Shown piece by piece: positions 7,978-15,100 of a stretch of DNA of 20,395 bases; the first letter of the stretch is position 1; each line of letters begins with the position of its first letter. Position numbers and translations under genes: made by a program. The notes beneath the pieces were generated by a model. That model did not search any database. It saw nothing but the letters and a program-made list of their open reading frames with translations, and was not told where the DNA came from. Source of the stretch: CAZHZT01 sp964537285 (GTDB lineage: Bacteria > Bacteroidota > Bacteroidia > Chitinophagales > Saprospiraceae); the NCBI GenBank assembly GCA_964537285.1, contig CAZHZT010000108.1:1-20395 (forward strand), in the 5' to 3' direction.

Positions 7978-8181
7978 AATTGTATGATGTGTTTGAGTAA
8001 TGCTTTAAAATGCGTTGAATATAATTTTATTAATTATATAAAAAAAGCGTGCCAAAAATTTCTTTAAGTTAAAAAAAATACAATATTAATTCAAGTAATT
8101 CACCCAAGTTGCAATGAATGAGGGTGAATAAAGAGGAATTTGTGAAAAAAACGGGGCCGATAAGCGACGTTATGAAACAAA

Positions 8182-9495
8182 TTATTGAATCAAAGATTGG
8201 ACGAACTGATCAAAATCTTTTTTAAAGTTTTCGTGCTCGGCAGTAGCAGGGCCATAAAATCCTGTATAGACTTTTTGAATTTTATTCTCCTTGTCGAGAA
8301 AGACCATGGTAGGGTAGGCGATCACTTTTTCCAGTTCTGGAAAAAGATCAGCTGCTTCCTTTTTACTGGCGTATCCAGCTAGTAAAATATCGTATTTGAC
8401 ATTCATTTTTTGCTGGTATCGTTCCACTGCTGCCCATGCTTTTTCGGGTTCCCGGTATTTTTCGAAAGCCAAACCAAGAACGCTTAATTTCCCTTCAGGT
8501 ATATTCGTTAAGTATTGTGATATAAAACGAGTAGCATCACGGCAATTAGGGCACCAGGTTCCCATTAAATAGATCAATTTTGCTTTGCCAGCGTATTGTG
8601 GGTCCTCCAATGTGATGATTTCTCCTTTTTTATTCTTAATAGATAATTCAAAGCGATCACTATTGAGAGGGGTAAGGCTATCGGGGGAAGGAAGGGAAAA
8701 TGTTGGGTTTTTTCGAGCTTCCCACAGTACTTTATAATGCTTTCCTGAGCGGAAAGAGCCAAGGAGTATACTGTCTGGTAGTATTTTCCCTTCAAACAGA
8801 AAAGCGTGGGCACCATCGAAAGTAGAGAGGTAGAACTTATCTTCCTGAACAGTACCTTCCAGGAAACGGTAGTCACCGGTTTCTGTAGTGAAGGTCCCCG
8901 AGAGATGATTTCCATTTTGTTTAAATTGAGCGATGGCTTTAAAAGGATTATCGGTATCCACCTCGAATGTAGCTTCCCAGTTACCGGAAATATCCATAAT
9001 AGGTTTTTTCTTAAGGGTGGTGAAGCGGTGATCTTGCCCGTGAACAGCTGAAAAGGGAATTCGATAATCTTTTCGATTATTGACCACCCACTCTCCTTCA
9101 ATTATTTTTCCTTCAAAGATGGCTTTGATATAGGAATCGAATACCGGGAATTCTATTAGGAGAGTGTCCTTGGCTGTTTGACGATCTAGTCCTATTTGAA
9201 CGTCCGTGATTTTTATGCGTTCCTCTCCATTAATGATTTCGATATGGATAGCGTTATTTTCGTTGTAAACAACATTCATGAGAAAGGGGAGTTCACCTTG
9301 GGTAACATCCTCCAACTGGATATCCATAAGCTCTGGAAGAGGTTCCCCTTTTTTATTAACCAGGTTGGGCTTAGGTTCTAATTGCAGGGTTGCCCTCCAA
9401 AGCCCCGGAGCCAGGCTGGAGTGGGGGTTTTGAATTTTCAGACAACCGGAAAAGCTGAATGCCAGCAATAAAAGCAAAAATGCAAAAGGCCTCAT
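8182..9495 (-). CDS. Lipoprotein with C-terminal TlpA-like thioredoxin domain
   Basis: Predicted membrane-anchored thiol-disulfide oxidoreductase facing the periplasm. The N-terminus is a lipoprotein signal with lipobox FSGC (lipidated Cys18). The middle (about 30-265) is beta-rich with two related halves, each opening with a Trp-Ala/Arg-Thr-Phe/Leu type strand (LWRATLQLE, NWEATFEVD); it has the look of the beta domains placed before TlpA domains in Bacteroidota. The C-terminal thioredoxin fold (about 280-437) carries LMGTWCPNC with active-site Cys315 and Cys318, and a YPTMVFLDKENKI segment holding the cis-Pro. Such proteins usually reduce envelope disulfides or serve cytochrome c maturation; the ccm genes 7 kb away make that possible but not shown. 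Six bases separate it from the preceding gene, indicating an operon. Confidence 0.85.
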   Translation of the reverse strand: MRPFAFLLLLLAFSFSGCLKIQNPHSSLAPGLWRATLQLEPKPNLVNKKGEPLPELMDIQLEDVTQGELPFLMNVVYNENNAIHIEIINGEERIKITDVQIGLDRQTAKDTLLIEFPVFDSYIKAIFEGKIIEGEWVVNNRKDYRIPFSAVHGQDHRFTTLKKKPIMDISGNWEATFEVDTDNPFKAIAQFKQNGNHLSGTFTTETGDYRFLEGTVQEDKFYLSTFDGAHAFLFEGKILPDSILLGSFRSGKHYKVLWEARKNPTFSLPSPDSLTPLNSDRFELSIKNKKGEIITLEDPQYAGKAKLIYLMGTWCPNCRDATRFISQYLTNIPEGKLSVLGLAFEKYREPEKAWAAVERYQQKMNVKYDILLAGYASKKEAADLFPELEKVIAYPTMVFLDKENKIQKVYTGFYGPATAEHENFKKDFDQFVQSLIQ

Positions 9496-9501
9496 ATATA
9501 A

Positions 9502-10041
9502 TTATCTAGTTTTTTCGCCGATGAAGAAATCTTCTTTATTTTTAAAAAGAACGTTAAAAGTAGTCAAGCTACCATATATACGGGTAATGTATTGCTGTAG
9601 ATTAACCTTTTCTTCATCACTAAGGTTTTTAGAACTGTTAATGCGTTGTTCCATCACTCTCAGGCGATCCCGGACCATCACAATTTTGTGAAAGAACGTA
9701 TCAATAGGAATTTCCTTAGATTTCAGGCTGTCATCCTGTGGTTTTAGGATTAAGGTACCACCATCCCAGCGGTCTCCAAGCGGAATTACTTCAGTAGCAT
9801 CGCTCCAGTACCTCAAAACTTTAATAAGAGATTTTTCCATATCGGAAAAGGTAATCGTACTTTGGACGGGCATTGCCTCAATGATCTCTAATTCTTTGTT
9901 TTCTTTGCTTATTGTTTTCATTCCATATTGGATAAAACAAATTTCGTAAGCAATTTTGTGTAAACGAACAACAACGCCCTCACCGTAGGCCGGATGTCTT
10001 AGTCGAGAGCCTTCTCCTAATAATACAGTTTCTTCGTTCAT
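9502..10041 (-). CDS. Uncharacterised protein with Tudor-like HPxxGEGVVV motif (179 aa)
   Basis: I do not recognise a named family. The N-terminus has GEGSRLRHPAYGEGVVVRL (9-27), which resembles the small beta-barrel motif at the C-terminus of UvrD/PcrA helicases and in CarD-type domains, where it binds RNA polymerase or nucleic acid. The rest is charged, mixed helical, with no signal peptide or membrane segment and a helix-rich end (residues 115-165). It is the first gene of a two-gene minus-strand unit, 6 bp before the thioredoxin lipoprotein. The pairing of a cytosolic protein with a lipoprotein gives no clear role. The reading frame is solid; the function is open. Confidence 0.7.
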   Translation of the reverse strand: MNEETVLLGEGSRLRHPAYGEGVVVRLHKIAYEICFIQYGMKTISKENKELEIIEAMPVQSTITFSDMEKSLIKVLRYWSDATEVIPLGDRWDGGTLILKPQDDSLKSKEIPIDTFFHKIVMVRDRLRVMEQRINSSKNLSDEEKVNLQQYITRIYGSLTTFNVLFKNKEDFFIGEKTR

Positions 10042-10326
10042 AGATGAGTATTTTTTTCCAGACTTTTACATATTGGAAGCTATTTTTCGGTTTCTGAATC
10101 CAGAAACGGTTAATTATTTATCAGTAGCTTCTTTTGTTCATAGAGTCTGAGCGATTCAGTTAAAAGCTGTTGATTTTTAGTTAGTTAATCCGTTTGGTCT
10201 ATTCAGGGAATTAAATATTGAGTGGGCCAAAGAGTAGTTCATTACCCTCTGCAAGGAAACTTTATTAAAATACGAGCAAATAGCTAATTGTTAGATACAA
10301 TGCTTAGTAAAGGCTAAAGAAACCTG

Positions 10327-10677
10327 TTAACCTCCACTTTTTTTACTTTGGCTGTAGCCTTCCTTTTTCAGTAAATCAAGGATTTTGTCTCTGTGGTCGC
10401 CTTGAATAAGGATTTCTCCGCTTTTTACGGAGCCACCGACCCCACATTTGGATTTCAGGAATTTACCAAGGTCTTTCAAATCCTCTTCCTGGCCGATAAA
10501 TCCGGTAATTAGGGTAACTTCTTTTCCTTTTCGTTGTTTCCGGTCCAGAAGAATCCGAAGTTTTTGTTGAGCGGGAGCTAAGGTTTCTTGTTCCTCTGTT
10601 TCCCCATATTGATAATCAAATTCCGGATCGGTAGAATAAACAATTCCTATTCGTTTATTTTTGTTTTTTTTGCTCAT
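10327..10677 (-). CDS. yciH: YciH / SUI1 (eIF1-like) translation factor family protein
   Basis: Small basic cytosolic protein of the bacterial eIF1-like family. In E. coli, YciH has been linked to start-codon fidelity and stress-related inhibition of translation; in most bacteria its role is unsettled. The SUI1 domain covers about 35-110 with the family signatures GKEVTLITGF (51-60) and KCGVGGSVKSGEILIQGDH (77-95), ending in a helix (RDKILDLLKKEGY). The 116-residue length is normal. The N-terminus (first 30 residues) is Lys-rich, then acidic and probably flexible. It is transcribed alone, divergently from oligopeptidase B, across 164 bp. Confidence 0.92.
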   Translation of the reverse strand: MSKKNKNKRIGIVYSTDPEFDYQYGETEEQETLAPAQQKLRILLDRKQRKGKEVTLITGFIGQEEDLKDLGKFLKSKCGVGGSVKSGEILIQGDHRDKILDLLKKEGYSQSKKSGG

Positions 10678-10727
10678 CTAAAATTGCAGTTAGCGGTAAA
10701 TGGTTAACGTTTTAAGAGCCTTTGGTC

Positions 10728-10759
10728 TTGATGACTAAGTACTTTGTAACCTAAGTTTG
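10728..10759 (+). promoter_or_regulatory. Putative Bacteroidota-type promoter for oligopeptidase B
   Basis: TAAGTTTG at 10752-10759 fits the Bacteroidota -7 consensus TAnnTTTG, and TTG at 10728-10730 lies 21 bases upstream, an acceptable -33 partner. Transcription would begin near 10766 and leave a leader of about 75 nt before the ATG at 10842. It is a consensus match only. Confidence 0.4.
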
Positions 10760-10841
10760 TAAATAACTAAATCCTGTAATTATCGTTAACAGGTAAAATA
10801 TAAAGTAAGTTTCAGTTTTTTTAAAATAAAATTTACAATTT

Positions 10842-12890
10842 ATGATAAACAGAAAGCTTGAACCTCCTAAAGCACAGCAGATTAGACATGAGATGGAATT
10901 GTTCGAGGATGTTCGTATCGATCCATACTTTTGGATGAATAAACGGGATGCCCCTGAAGTAATACAGCATTTGAAAAAAGAGAATGACTATGCAACGGCA
11001 TCTTTGAAAGAAACAGAAGGTCTTCAAGAAGTACTTTTTGAAGAAATAAAGGCACGCATTGTACCTAATGATGATACGGTACCTTATCTATCAAATGGAT
11101 ATTATTACCAGGCAAAGTATCAGGAAGAGAAAGAATTTCCATTTTACTATCGTAAAAAGGAAGGCGGAGAAAAAGAGGAATTGTTCCTGGATGCCAATGA
11201 AAGAGCAGAGGGAAAGGATTTTTATCAATTAGGAGGCCTGTCAGTCAGTCCGGATAATGAAATATTGGCGATTGGAGAAGACTTTCAAAGTCGCAGGCTC
11301 TTTACCGTCCGGTTTAAATATCTGGAAACCGGTGCTTTTCTGAATGATGAATTAGAAAATACAAGCGGACAAGCTCTATGGGCTAATGATAATGAAAGTA
11401 TTTTTTATGTGGTTAAAGATGAAACAACCCTCCGGCCTTTTAAGGTATTCAGACATCGCCTGGGAACGCCGGTTGAGGAGGATATAGAAGTATACCACGA
11501 AAAAGACGATACCTTTTATATATCTATTTCAAAGACGAAGAGCAAAAAATACATTCTTATAGGTTCTTTTTCTACTTTAACCGATGAGTTCCGCCTGATC
11601 GATGCTAATAAGCCAGAGGAAGAGTGGAAATTATTTCAAGAAAGAGATCGGGATTCAAAGCTTGAGTATAGCATTTATCACAAAGGAGATAGATGGTTGA
11701 TTCGTACAAATCTGGATGCAGAGAATTTTCGTTTAATGGAAACAGGTGAAGCAAATTTATCTAAAGCGCATTGGAAAGAAGTTGTACCTCATAAGGAAGA
11801 CACGCTGCTTGAAGATGTCGAAGTGTTTGAAAACTTTACGGTACTAACGGAAAGAAGGAATGCGCTAACCCAATTGAGAGTGCTTCCGGAAGCATCGGAG
11901 GAATATATCATTGACTTTCCTGAACCTGTATACATTGTGGGTGTGGGAAATAACAGAGTTTATGAAAGTAATGTTTTACGCTTTGATTATGAATCTTTAA
12001 CGGCTCCCAGTTCAGAGTACGATTTTGATATGAAAACCAAGGAACGCATACTTCTAAAACAGGATAAAGTCCTGGGTGGGTTTAATGCGTCTGACTATAA
12101 GACTGAAAGAGTGTGGGTGGAAGCCAGAGATGGGGTAGAGGTGCCTGTTTCGCTGGTTTATAAAAAGTCCTTAAAGAAAGATAAAGGGAATCCTCTACTG
12201 CTGTATGGATATGGATCGTATGGCATTAGTATAGATCCTCACTTTAGTGTTTCGAGAATTAGTTTGCTGGATAGAGGATTTGTATATGCCATAGCTCATA
12301 TCAGAGGAGGTGAGGAGATGGGAAGAAAATGGTATGAAGATGGTAAGCTCTTGAATAAGAAGCATACTTTTGAAGATTTTATTGATTGTGGGCTAGCGAT
12401 GATAGAGAAGGCTTATGCTGATCCGGAGAAATTATTTGCCTATGGGGGAAGCGCCGGAGGCTTATTAATGGGAGCAGTCATCAATATGAAACCGGATTTA
12501 TGGAAAGGCGTTATTGCCGCTGTTCCATTTGTAGATGTGCTGACTACCATGCTCGATACCAGTATTCCTTTGACAACAGGAGAATACGATGAGTGGGGTA
12601 ATCCGAATGAAAAGGTGTATTACGATTACATGAAGTCATATTCTCCTTATGATAATATTGAATCGAAAATCTATCCGGATGTATTGATCACTACGGGGTA
12701 TCACGATTCGCAAGTTCAATATTGGGAGCCTGCAAAATGGGCTGTTAAGTTAAGAGATCATAATGAAGGAGAAGGAGTAATCTTGTTTCATACCAATATG
12801 GAAGCCGGTCATAGTGGAAAGTATGGCCGTTATGAGCGCTTCAGGGAAGTCGCCATGCATTATGCATTCCTGATTGCATTAGCAGAATAA
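10842..12890 (+). CDS. ptrB: Oligopeptidase B (S9A serine peptidase)
   Basis: Cytosolic endopeptidase of the prolyl oligopeptidase family that cuts short peptides after Arg or Lys. The N-terminus has the family start PPKAQQIRHEMELFEDVRID and YFWM; residues about 75-400 form the beta-propeller that excludes large substrates, and about 410-682 the alpha/beta-hydrolase domain. The triad is Ser537 (in GGSAGG), Asp622 (in YHDSQV) and His657 (in EAGHSGKYG). All three sit exactly five residues beyond the E. coli positions (532, 617, 652), so the fold is intact. The S1 acidic pair known as Glu576/Glu578 in enterobacterial enzymes falls on Glu581 and Asp583 (GEYDEWGNP), a conservative change. There is no signal peptide. 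The 682-residue length is normal. It stands alone and ends in the hairpin at 12893-12996. Confidence 0.93.
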   Translation: MINRKLEPPKAQQIRHEMELFEDVRIDPYFWMNKRDAPEVIQHLKKENDYATASLKETEGLQEVLFEEIKARIVPNDDTVPYLSNGYYYQAKYQEEKEFPFYYRKKEGGEKEELFLDANERAEGKDFYQLGGLSVSPDNEILAIGEDFQSRRLFTVRFKYLETGAFLNDELENTSGQALWANDNESIFYVVKDETTLRPFKVFRHRLGTPVEEDIEVYHEKDDTFYISISKTKSKKYILIGSFSTLTDEFRLIDANKPEEEWKLFQERDRDSKLEYSIYHKGDRWLIRTNLDAENFRLMETGEANLSKAHWKEVVPHKEDTLLEDVEVFENFTVLTERRNALTQLRVLPEASEEYIIDFPEPVYIVGVGNNRVYESNVLRFDYESLTAPSSEYDFDMKTKERILLKQDKVLGGFNASDYKTERVWVEARDGVEVPVSLVYKKSLKKDKGNPLLLYGYGSYGISIDPHFSVSRISLLDRGFVYAIAHIRGGEEMGRKWYEDGKLLNKKHTFEDFIDCGLAMIEKAYADPEKLFAYGGSAGGLLMGAVINMKPDLWKGVIAAVPFVDVLTTMLDTSIPLTTGEYDEWGNPNEKVYYDYMKSYSPYDNIESKIYPDVLITTGYHDSQVQYWEPAKWAVKLRDHNEGEGVILFHTNMEAGHSGKYGRYERFREVAMHYAFLIALAE

Positions 12891-12892
12891 GA

Positions 12893-12996
12893 AATTGCGG
12901 TTAACGGGGAACGGTAAACGGTAAACGATTAAAGGGAAACGGTTGTCCGTTTACCATTAACCGTTTACCGTTTACCGTTCCCCGTTAACCGCAATT
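12893..12996. terminator. 104-bp hairpin, shared terminator of convergent genes
   Basis: 12893-12942 and 12947-12996 are reverse complements at 47 of 50 positions around the loop TTGT. The stem contains direct repeats of ACGGTAAACGGTAAACG type. It fills almost the whole gap between oligopeptidase B and the HhH gene, so it probably stops both transcripts, though no long U run follows. Its length and internal repeats suggest a repeat-derived element put to this use. A related string occurs near 10683-10710. Confidence 0.75.
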
Positions 12997-12998
12997 AT

Positions 12999-14000
12999 TT
13001 ATTTACCTCCAATTAATCTATCTTGAAGTGCGTGGAGTTCCTGCCATTTGCCATCTGCAGCGAGTTGAGCCTGTTGAGGCCAGGTGTCGGGCTTGGCAAG
13101 TCGGTAGTTATCACCTGCTTTATCAAGGATTTGTTGAATTTGATTGGTAGATGCGGCAGCCAGTTCAGCCCAGTTTTTTATACCACCATCTTTAAGAAGG
13201 GTTTCGATTTTAGGGCCTATTCCTTCTACTACTTTGAGGTCATCAGGCTTATGAAGGGTGATGCCCAGAAGCTTTGCAGCCATTTTTTCCGCTTTAGAAT
13301 CAGTTACATCACCAGGTTGAGTTGCTCCCAGGTCTTTTTGAAGTTCAACCAGTTCGTCCCATTTCCCCTGGTTGGCAAGGGATGCTTGAAGTGGCCAGTT
13401 CGTTGTATTCTGGATTCTGAAGTTAGGGTTATTTTCCACCAGGATGTTTTTCAATTCGTCAGGAGTTTTAGCTGCGACATCTGCCCAGGTATTGACTCCT
13501 GCAGATTTGAGGGTGGTTTCGACTTTAGGGCCAATACCTTCGATGATTTGGAGTTGTTCGTTATTAAAAGCTCGTGCAAAGTCAAGTTGGGAGTGAGGAG
13601 AAGATTCGCTGCTACCTGCACCAGCTCCTGCAACTAAGTTAGGGTTTCCTTCTGTAGCGGCATTGAGTTTTTCTTCGCATACTTTAATTTGTAGGTAAGC
13701 ATCGCTTAATTTTCCTTGGGCTGTTTTGTATTCGCCCTTGAGTTTATCCAATTCATATTTAGCCGTGCTAAGCTGCGCTTCGAGGTCGGTATTGTGTTTT
13801 TTCAATCCATTCACTTCTGTTTGAAGTTCATTGGCCATTACTTTCCATTTGCGGCCGATGATGAAGCGAAGAAGGTACCCTAAAATAAAAGAGACCAGGA
13901 GCATACCCAGGATTTGGAGGGTATAGTTAGTGTATTGGCTAGGGTCACCAGGGCCATTAAAAAGACCTTCCTGGAAAAATAAAAATATGTTGAATTGCAT
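12999..14000 (-). CDS. Membrane-anchored coiled-coil protein with two helix-hairpin-helix modules
   Basis: Function not known. Order of parts: a short N-terminus, a transmembrane helix (about 25-48, LQILGMLLVSFILGYLL), a coiled coil (about 53-115), a Gly/Ala/Ser linker (120-135), and two copies of a roughly 75-residue module. Each copy starts with a helix-hairpin-helix: LQIIEGIGPKVETTLKSAGV (150-169) and LKVVEGIGPKIETLLKDGGI (255-274). Each closes with a W-x-x-Q-x-x-L-A-x-x-GKW-x-EL-x-x-LQ-x-x-L helix (202-224, 307-329). The EGIGPK turn is typical of nonspecific DNA-binding HhH or of DUF4332-like pairs; DNA binding is not shown here. The upstream gene of the operon, 35 bp away, is an OmpA-type protein, pointing to an envelope or nucleoid-tether role. 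The ATG at 14000 precedes the anchor directly. Confidence 0.8.
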   Translation of the reverse strand: MQFNIFLFFQEGLFNGPGDPSQYTNYTLQILGMLLVSFILGYLLRFIIGRKWKVMANELQTEVNGLKKHNTDLEAQLSTAKYELDKLKGEYKTAQGKLSDAYLQIKVCEEKLNAATEGNPNLVAGAGAGSSESSPHSQLDFARAFNNEQLQIIEGIGPKVETTLKSAGVNTWADVAAKTPDELKNILVENNPNFRIQNTTNWPLQASLANQGKWDELVELQKDLGATQPGDVTDSKAEKMAAKLLGITLHKPDDLKVVEGIGPKIETLLKDGGIKNWAELAAASTNQIQQILDKAGDNYRLAKPDTWPQQAQLAADGKWQELHALQDRLIGGK

Positions 14001-14035
14001 GATTGAATTGTTTTTTGAATTGTTTTGATAATAGA

Positions 14036-14923
14036 TTATTGAGTAATCAGAAGGAGTTCTGTACGTCGATTTTTCTTTCTGCCTTCTTCATTATCATTGG
14101 TATCGATAGGGTCTGACTCACCTTTGGAGGCTGTTTTGATATTATCAGCAGGGACTCCTTTTTCGGTAAGGATTGCTTTGATAAAGTTAGCTCTTTCCTT
14201 GCCTAGTTTCTGGTTGGCCGCGTCCTCACCGATATTATCGGTATGGCCTGTGAGGCTAACAATTTCGTTGGTTTGTTCAATTCGTTGAGCGAGTTGGTCG
14301 AGGTAATCATCTACTGTTTTGTCGACTGTTCGTTCAGCAGATCCGAATTTGTGGTAGATAAGGATTCGATCCGGAAGAGAAACGATTTGAGCTTCTTCTT
14401 GAGCATCTGTTTCAGCGCCATCAGATTGAGCGGTTCCCCCCTCTGCCTGGTCGGCATTTTCGCTTTGATCGGCTGCGGCGATTTCCGCGGCGGTAGGTGT
14501 TTGCCAGAATATAGAGGAAGCGAGGAATGGGGCGCTGGTGTCAGGCATAGTACTTTTTTTCATAGAGGAGAGACGGAACTCCAGGTTAGGGAAGGCTGCG
14601 GAGAGTTTTGCTTTGATGGCTTCGGCTCTGAGCATTCCGAGTGAATCTGGTTCTCCGCCGAAGGTATGCCCTTCGATGGCTAAGAAATCTTTCTCTGTTT
14701 TTCGACTTGCATTGAGTGAAGTACTGAATTTGGAAAGACTTTGTTGGTTAACGATTGGTTCAGCATTGCCAAAATTAAACGCTACTGGGAAGCCGACCTG
14801 ATCGGTTTCGACGGCTGTTGTTTCAGCATCGGTACAGGATTGTTTTATCCAGCAGACGTAAGCATGTTGGCAAAACCAGAACCAAAGTGCTGTAATAACG
14901 AGAATGATGATACGTGCACCCAT
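14036..14923 (-). CDS. OmpA-family protein with N-terminal membrane anchor and two OmpA-like domains
   Basis: Predicted inner-membrane anchored, peptidoglycan-binding protein. Residues 4-26 form a hydrophobic helix (IIILVITALWFWF). Residues 44-140 look like a degenerate OmpA-like domain (VAFNFGNAEPIV, EGHTFGGEPDSLGMLRAEAIKAKL) without the usual Asp/Arg pair. A low-complexity Ala/Glu/Gln linker (145-180) leads to a canonical OmpA C-terminal domain (185-295): TGHTDNIGEDAANQKLGKERA with Asp229, then GRKKNRRTE with the Arg expected to bind diaminopimelate. It comes first in a two-gene operon with the HhH membrane protein. A -7 match on the minus strand (complement of 15084-15091) lies upstream, which would put the 88-bp palindrome in the leader. 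It differs from outer-membrane OmpA in lacking a beta-barrel. Confidence 0.85.
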   Translation of the reverse strand: MGARIIILVITALWFWFCQHAYVCWIKQSCTDAETTAVETDQVGFPVAFNFGNAEPIVNQQSLSKFSTSLNASRKTEKDFLAIEGHTFGGEPDSLGMLRAEAIKAKLSAAFPNLEFRLSSMKKSTMPDTSAPFLASSIFWQTPTAAEIAAADQSENADQAEGGTAQSDGAETDAQEEAQIVSLPDRILIYHKFGSAERTVDKTVDDYLDQLAQRIEQTNEIVSLTGHTDNIGEDAANQKLGKERANFIKAILTEKGVPADNIKTASKGESDPIDTNDNEEGRKKNRRTELLLITQ

Positions 14924-14962
14924 GTTAGATGGTTGGTTTTAGTTTTGAAATGAAATAAATTG

Positions 14963-15050
14963 ATGTATACACCTTAGCAGAGTATTTATTGCGGATTTGC
15001 GGCTCTAGAGCCGCAAATCCGCAATAAATACTCTGCTAAGGTGTATACAT
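14963..15050. repeat. 88-bp perfect palindrome
   Basis: 14963-15006 and 15007-15050 are exact reverse complements over 44 bp with no spacer; the centre is CTCTAGAG. It lies between two minus-strand genes, 51 bp past the amidase stop and 39 bp before the OmpA-type start. In RNA it would form a very stable hairpin, and T-rich sequence follows on the minus strand, so it may end amidase transcripts or shape the leader of the next operon. Perfect spacer-free palindromes of this length are usually unstable, so a recent origin or active upkeep is likely. Confidence 0.9.
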
Positions 15051-15100
15051 TGTAATTTAAATTTTTTTGTTGATTTTACAATCCAAATATAGGATTAATT

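Noticed and set aside
7618..8067. 149-codon plus-strand frame
   Set aside because: It lies opposite the TIR-like N-terminus of the large minus-strand gene, whose domain matches are convincing, and runs out into AT-rich upstream DNA.
10042..10326. Possible small gene or RNA in the gap before yciH
   Set aside because: No reading frame of useful length, no hairpin with a T run and no recognisable tRNA or riboswitch pattern was found.
12893..12996. CRISPR-like array from the repeated GGTAAAC units
   Set aside because: The units are 7 bases, tandem with no spacers, and form the arms of one hairpin.
13023..13637. 204-codon plus-strand frame
   Set aside because: It is the antisense shadow of the HhH protein; the translation is Phe/Cys/Ser-rich with no recognisable motif.
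15084..15091. Promoter for the OmpA/HhH operon on the minus strand
   Set aside because: The -7 match (TATATTTG) is exact, but no -33 TTTG lies at a usable distance, so it is noted only in the gene entry.
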